18,255 nucleotides of DNA from Chitinophagales bacterium (GTDB lineage Bacteria > Bacteroidota > Bacteroidia > Chitinophagales > UBA2359). Shown in pieces: positions 17,271 to 18,255 of the stretch. Position 1 is the stretch's first letter. Each line of letters opens with the position of its first letter. The stretch is taken from NCBI GenBank assembly GCA_020631035.1, contig JAHDIA010000025.1, positions 1 to 18,255 on the forward strand, in the 5' to 3' direction. The notes beneath the pieces are model-generated. The model ran no database searches. It saw nothing but the letters and a program-made list of their open reading frames with translations, and was not told the origin of the DNA. Both the position numbers and the translations under genes were made by a program.

Positions 17271-18240
17271 CATTCATACAGAAAAAGACGTGGCACTAGC
17301 CAGAATGCATGCAAATCAATTAGCCAAACAGATGGGTTTGGATACGCTCGCTTGTGCCGAGGTTAGTTTGGCTGTCTCCGAAATTTGTAGCAATGTCATC
17401 AAACATGCTCAAAGGGGCGGGTGTGAATTGTCCTTGAGCAATCAAGACAAAATATTGGAAGTTAAAATAAGTGACCAAGGACCAGGCATTGCCAATATAG
17501 CCTTGGCAATGCAAGAAGGTTTTTCGAGCAATAAAAACAGTTTGGGACTGGGCTTAGAAGTAGCCGAACGTTCAATGGACAGCTTTCACATTCGTTCCAT
17601 ACCACAGCAAGGGACAACTGTTTTGATGCAAAAATTTAAGCCTTTGACAGCTGATGAAATCCAATACGGAATCATTTCGTTATCTGACGAAAATTACCAA
17701 TTCAATGGAGATGCTTATTTTATCAAAGAATTTGATGGTGACAAGGTTTTACTGGGAATCATTGACGGCTTGGGTCAAGGCTACCAAGCTTCTTTGTATT
17801 CCAGTGCTGTAAAAAAAACTTTAGAGCAAAACTACCGACAACCCTTGGACAAACTGATTGTTTTGTGTGATGATTTTTTAAAGGAAAAAAATATGGATGG
17901 AAGTGTTGCAGTGAGTTTATTGTTGCTTCAATCACAAAAGATGCAATTTTGTGGAATTGGTGATACACACTGCTACTACCAAACAGCAAAAGATATTCAA
18001 GCTTTATTTCAAGTAGAGGGCACCATTGGGCTACACCAATTCCCAAGTCTTAAACTTATTGAAAAAGAATTAAGCTCTGATAGCTGTTTTATTTTATGTA
18101 CAGATGGCATCAAGACTCAGATAAATTTTGATGGTATCGACTGGACTCAAAATCCACAACAGATTGCCCACAATATATTTAACGATTATCACAAAACTTA
18201 TGGTGATGTAAGTATTTTGGTATGTAAATACTATGTTTAA
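17248..18240 (+). CDS. Fused RsbT-like serine kinase and RsbX-like PP2C phosphatase
   Basis: Encodes 330 residues. Residues 8-130 form a GHKL/HATPase domain of RsbT type: N-box with Glu45 and Asn49 (EICSNVIKHA), SDQGPGI at 75-81 and LGLGL at 99-103, ending HIRSIPQQGTTV. Residues 140-330 form a compact PP2C/SpoIIE-like domain with GDAYF (Asp155), IIDGLGQG (Asp173), CGIGDTH, CTDGI (Asp286) and YGDVS (Asp320), the expected metal-site acids. In Bacillus, RsbT phosphorylates RsbS/RsbR and RsbX removes the phosphate. Here both opposing activities appear on one chain, next to the presumed substrate STAS protein. The start is uncertain: TTG at 17248 and TTG at 17257 both lie inside the upstream gene, and ATG at 17305 would cut the first strand of the kinase domain. 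Translational coupling is likely. Confidence 0.85.
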   Translation: MSPLITIDIHTEKDVALARMHANQLAKQMGLDTLACAEVSLAVSEICSNVIKHAQRGGCELSLSNQDKILEVKISDQGPGIANIALAMQEGFSSNKNSLGLGLEVAERSMDSFHIRSIPQQGTTVLMQKFKPLTADEIQYGIISLSDENYQFNGDAYFIKEFDGDKVLLGIIDGLGQGYQASLYSSAVKKTLEQNYRQPLDKLIVLCDDFLKEKNMDGSVAVSLLLLQSQKMQFCGIGDTHCYYQTAKDIQALFQVEGTIGLHQFPSLKLIEKELSSDSCFILCTDGIKTQINFDGIDWTQNPQQIAHNIFNDYHKTYGDVSILVCKYYV

Positions 18241-18255
18241 TGCAAAACTTTACTG
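18240..18255 (+). CDS. Start of a third operon gene (5 codons only)
   Basis: The stop TAA of the kinase-phosphatase gene (18238-18240) overlaps an ATG at 18240-18242 as TAATG, and the codons that follow read MQNFT up to the window edge. Such a stop/start overlap is typical of translationally coupled operon genes. The product cannot be told from five residues; in related modules a histidine kinase or PP2C output protein often follows. Confidence 0.5.

Overview
The window looks like chromosomal DNA of a free-living, surface-adhesive member of the Bacteroidota, perhaps near the Saprospiria. This rests on AT-rich intergenic DNA, very large secreted proteins with Bacteroidota-type repeat modules, a type IX secretion (T9SS) C-terminal sorting domain, and no strong Shine-Dalgarno sequences. 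The phylum is fairly secure; the lower rank is a guess.

Layout. Positions 2-13004 (minus strand) hold one giant modular surface protein gene. It is intact for 3,675 codons from a signal peptide at 13004, then broken by what looks like a 5-base deletion between 2010 and 2011. Beyond that point the same repeat series continues in another frame and stays open to the window edge, so the ancestral protein had well over 4,300 residues. Its modules, in order, are a cohesin-like region, CUB-like domains alternating with short GCTDP...DDGSC motifs, pre-peptidase-C-like domains, SprB-like Ig modules, eleven Ig-like repeats of about 70 residues, and four SdrD/Cna-B-like repeats. The protein is extremely acidic and almost free of Lys and Arg.

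Positions 13005-13924 are non-coding. They hold a candidate promoter for the giant gene, a 164-bp MITE-like inverted-repeat element, a recurring AAAGGTGTCA-type palindromic motif, overlapping alternative hairpins in a GC-richer block, and a clear intrinsic terminator that ends the next gene. Positions 13925-16648 (minus) encode a 907-residue T9SS cargo protein with a beta-propeller.

From 16818 rightwards (plus strand) comes a compact signalling operon: an RsbS-like STAS protein, an overlapping RsbT kinase-RsbX phosphatase fusion, and the first codons of a third gene joined through a TAATG stop/start overlap. This is the core of a stressosome-type partner-switching module. It is divergently oriented from the two secreted-protein genes. 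The shared 169-bp intergenic region allows co-regulation, but nothing in the sequence proves it.

No rRNA, tRNA, CRISPR array, transposase gene or phage gene was seen.
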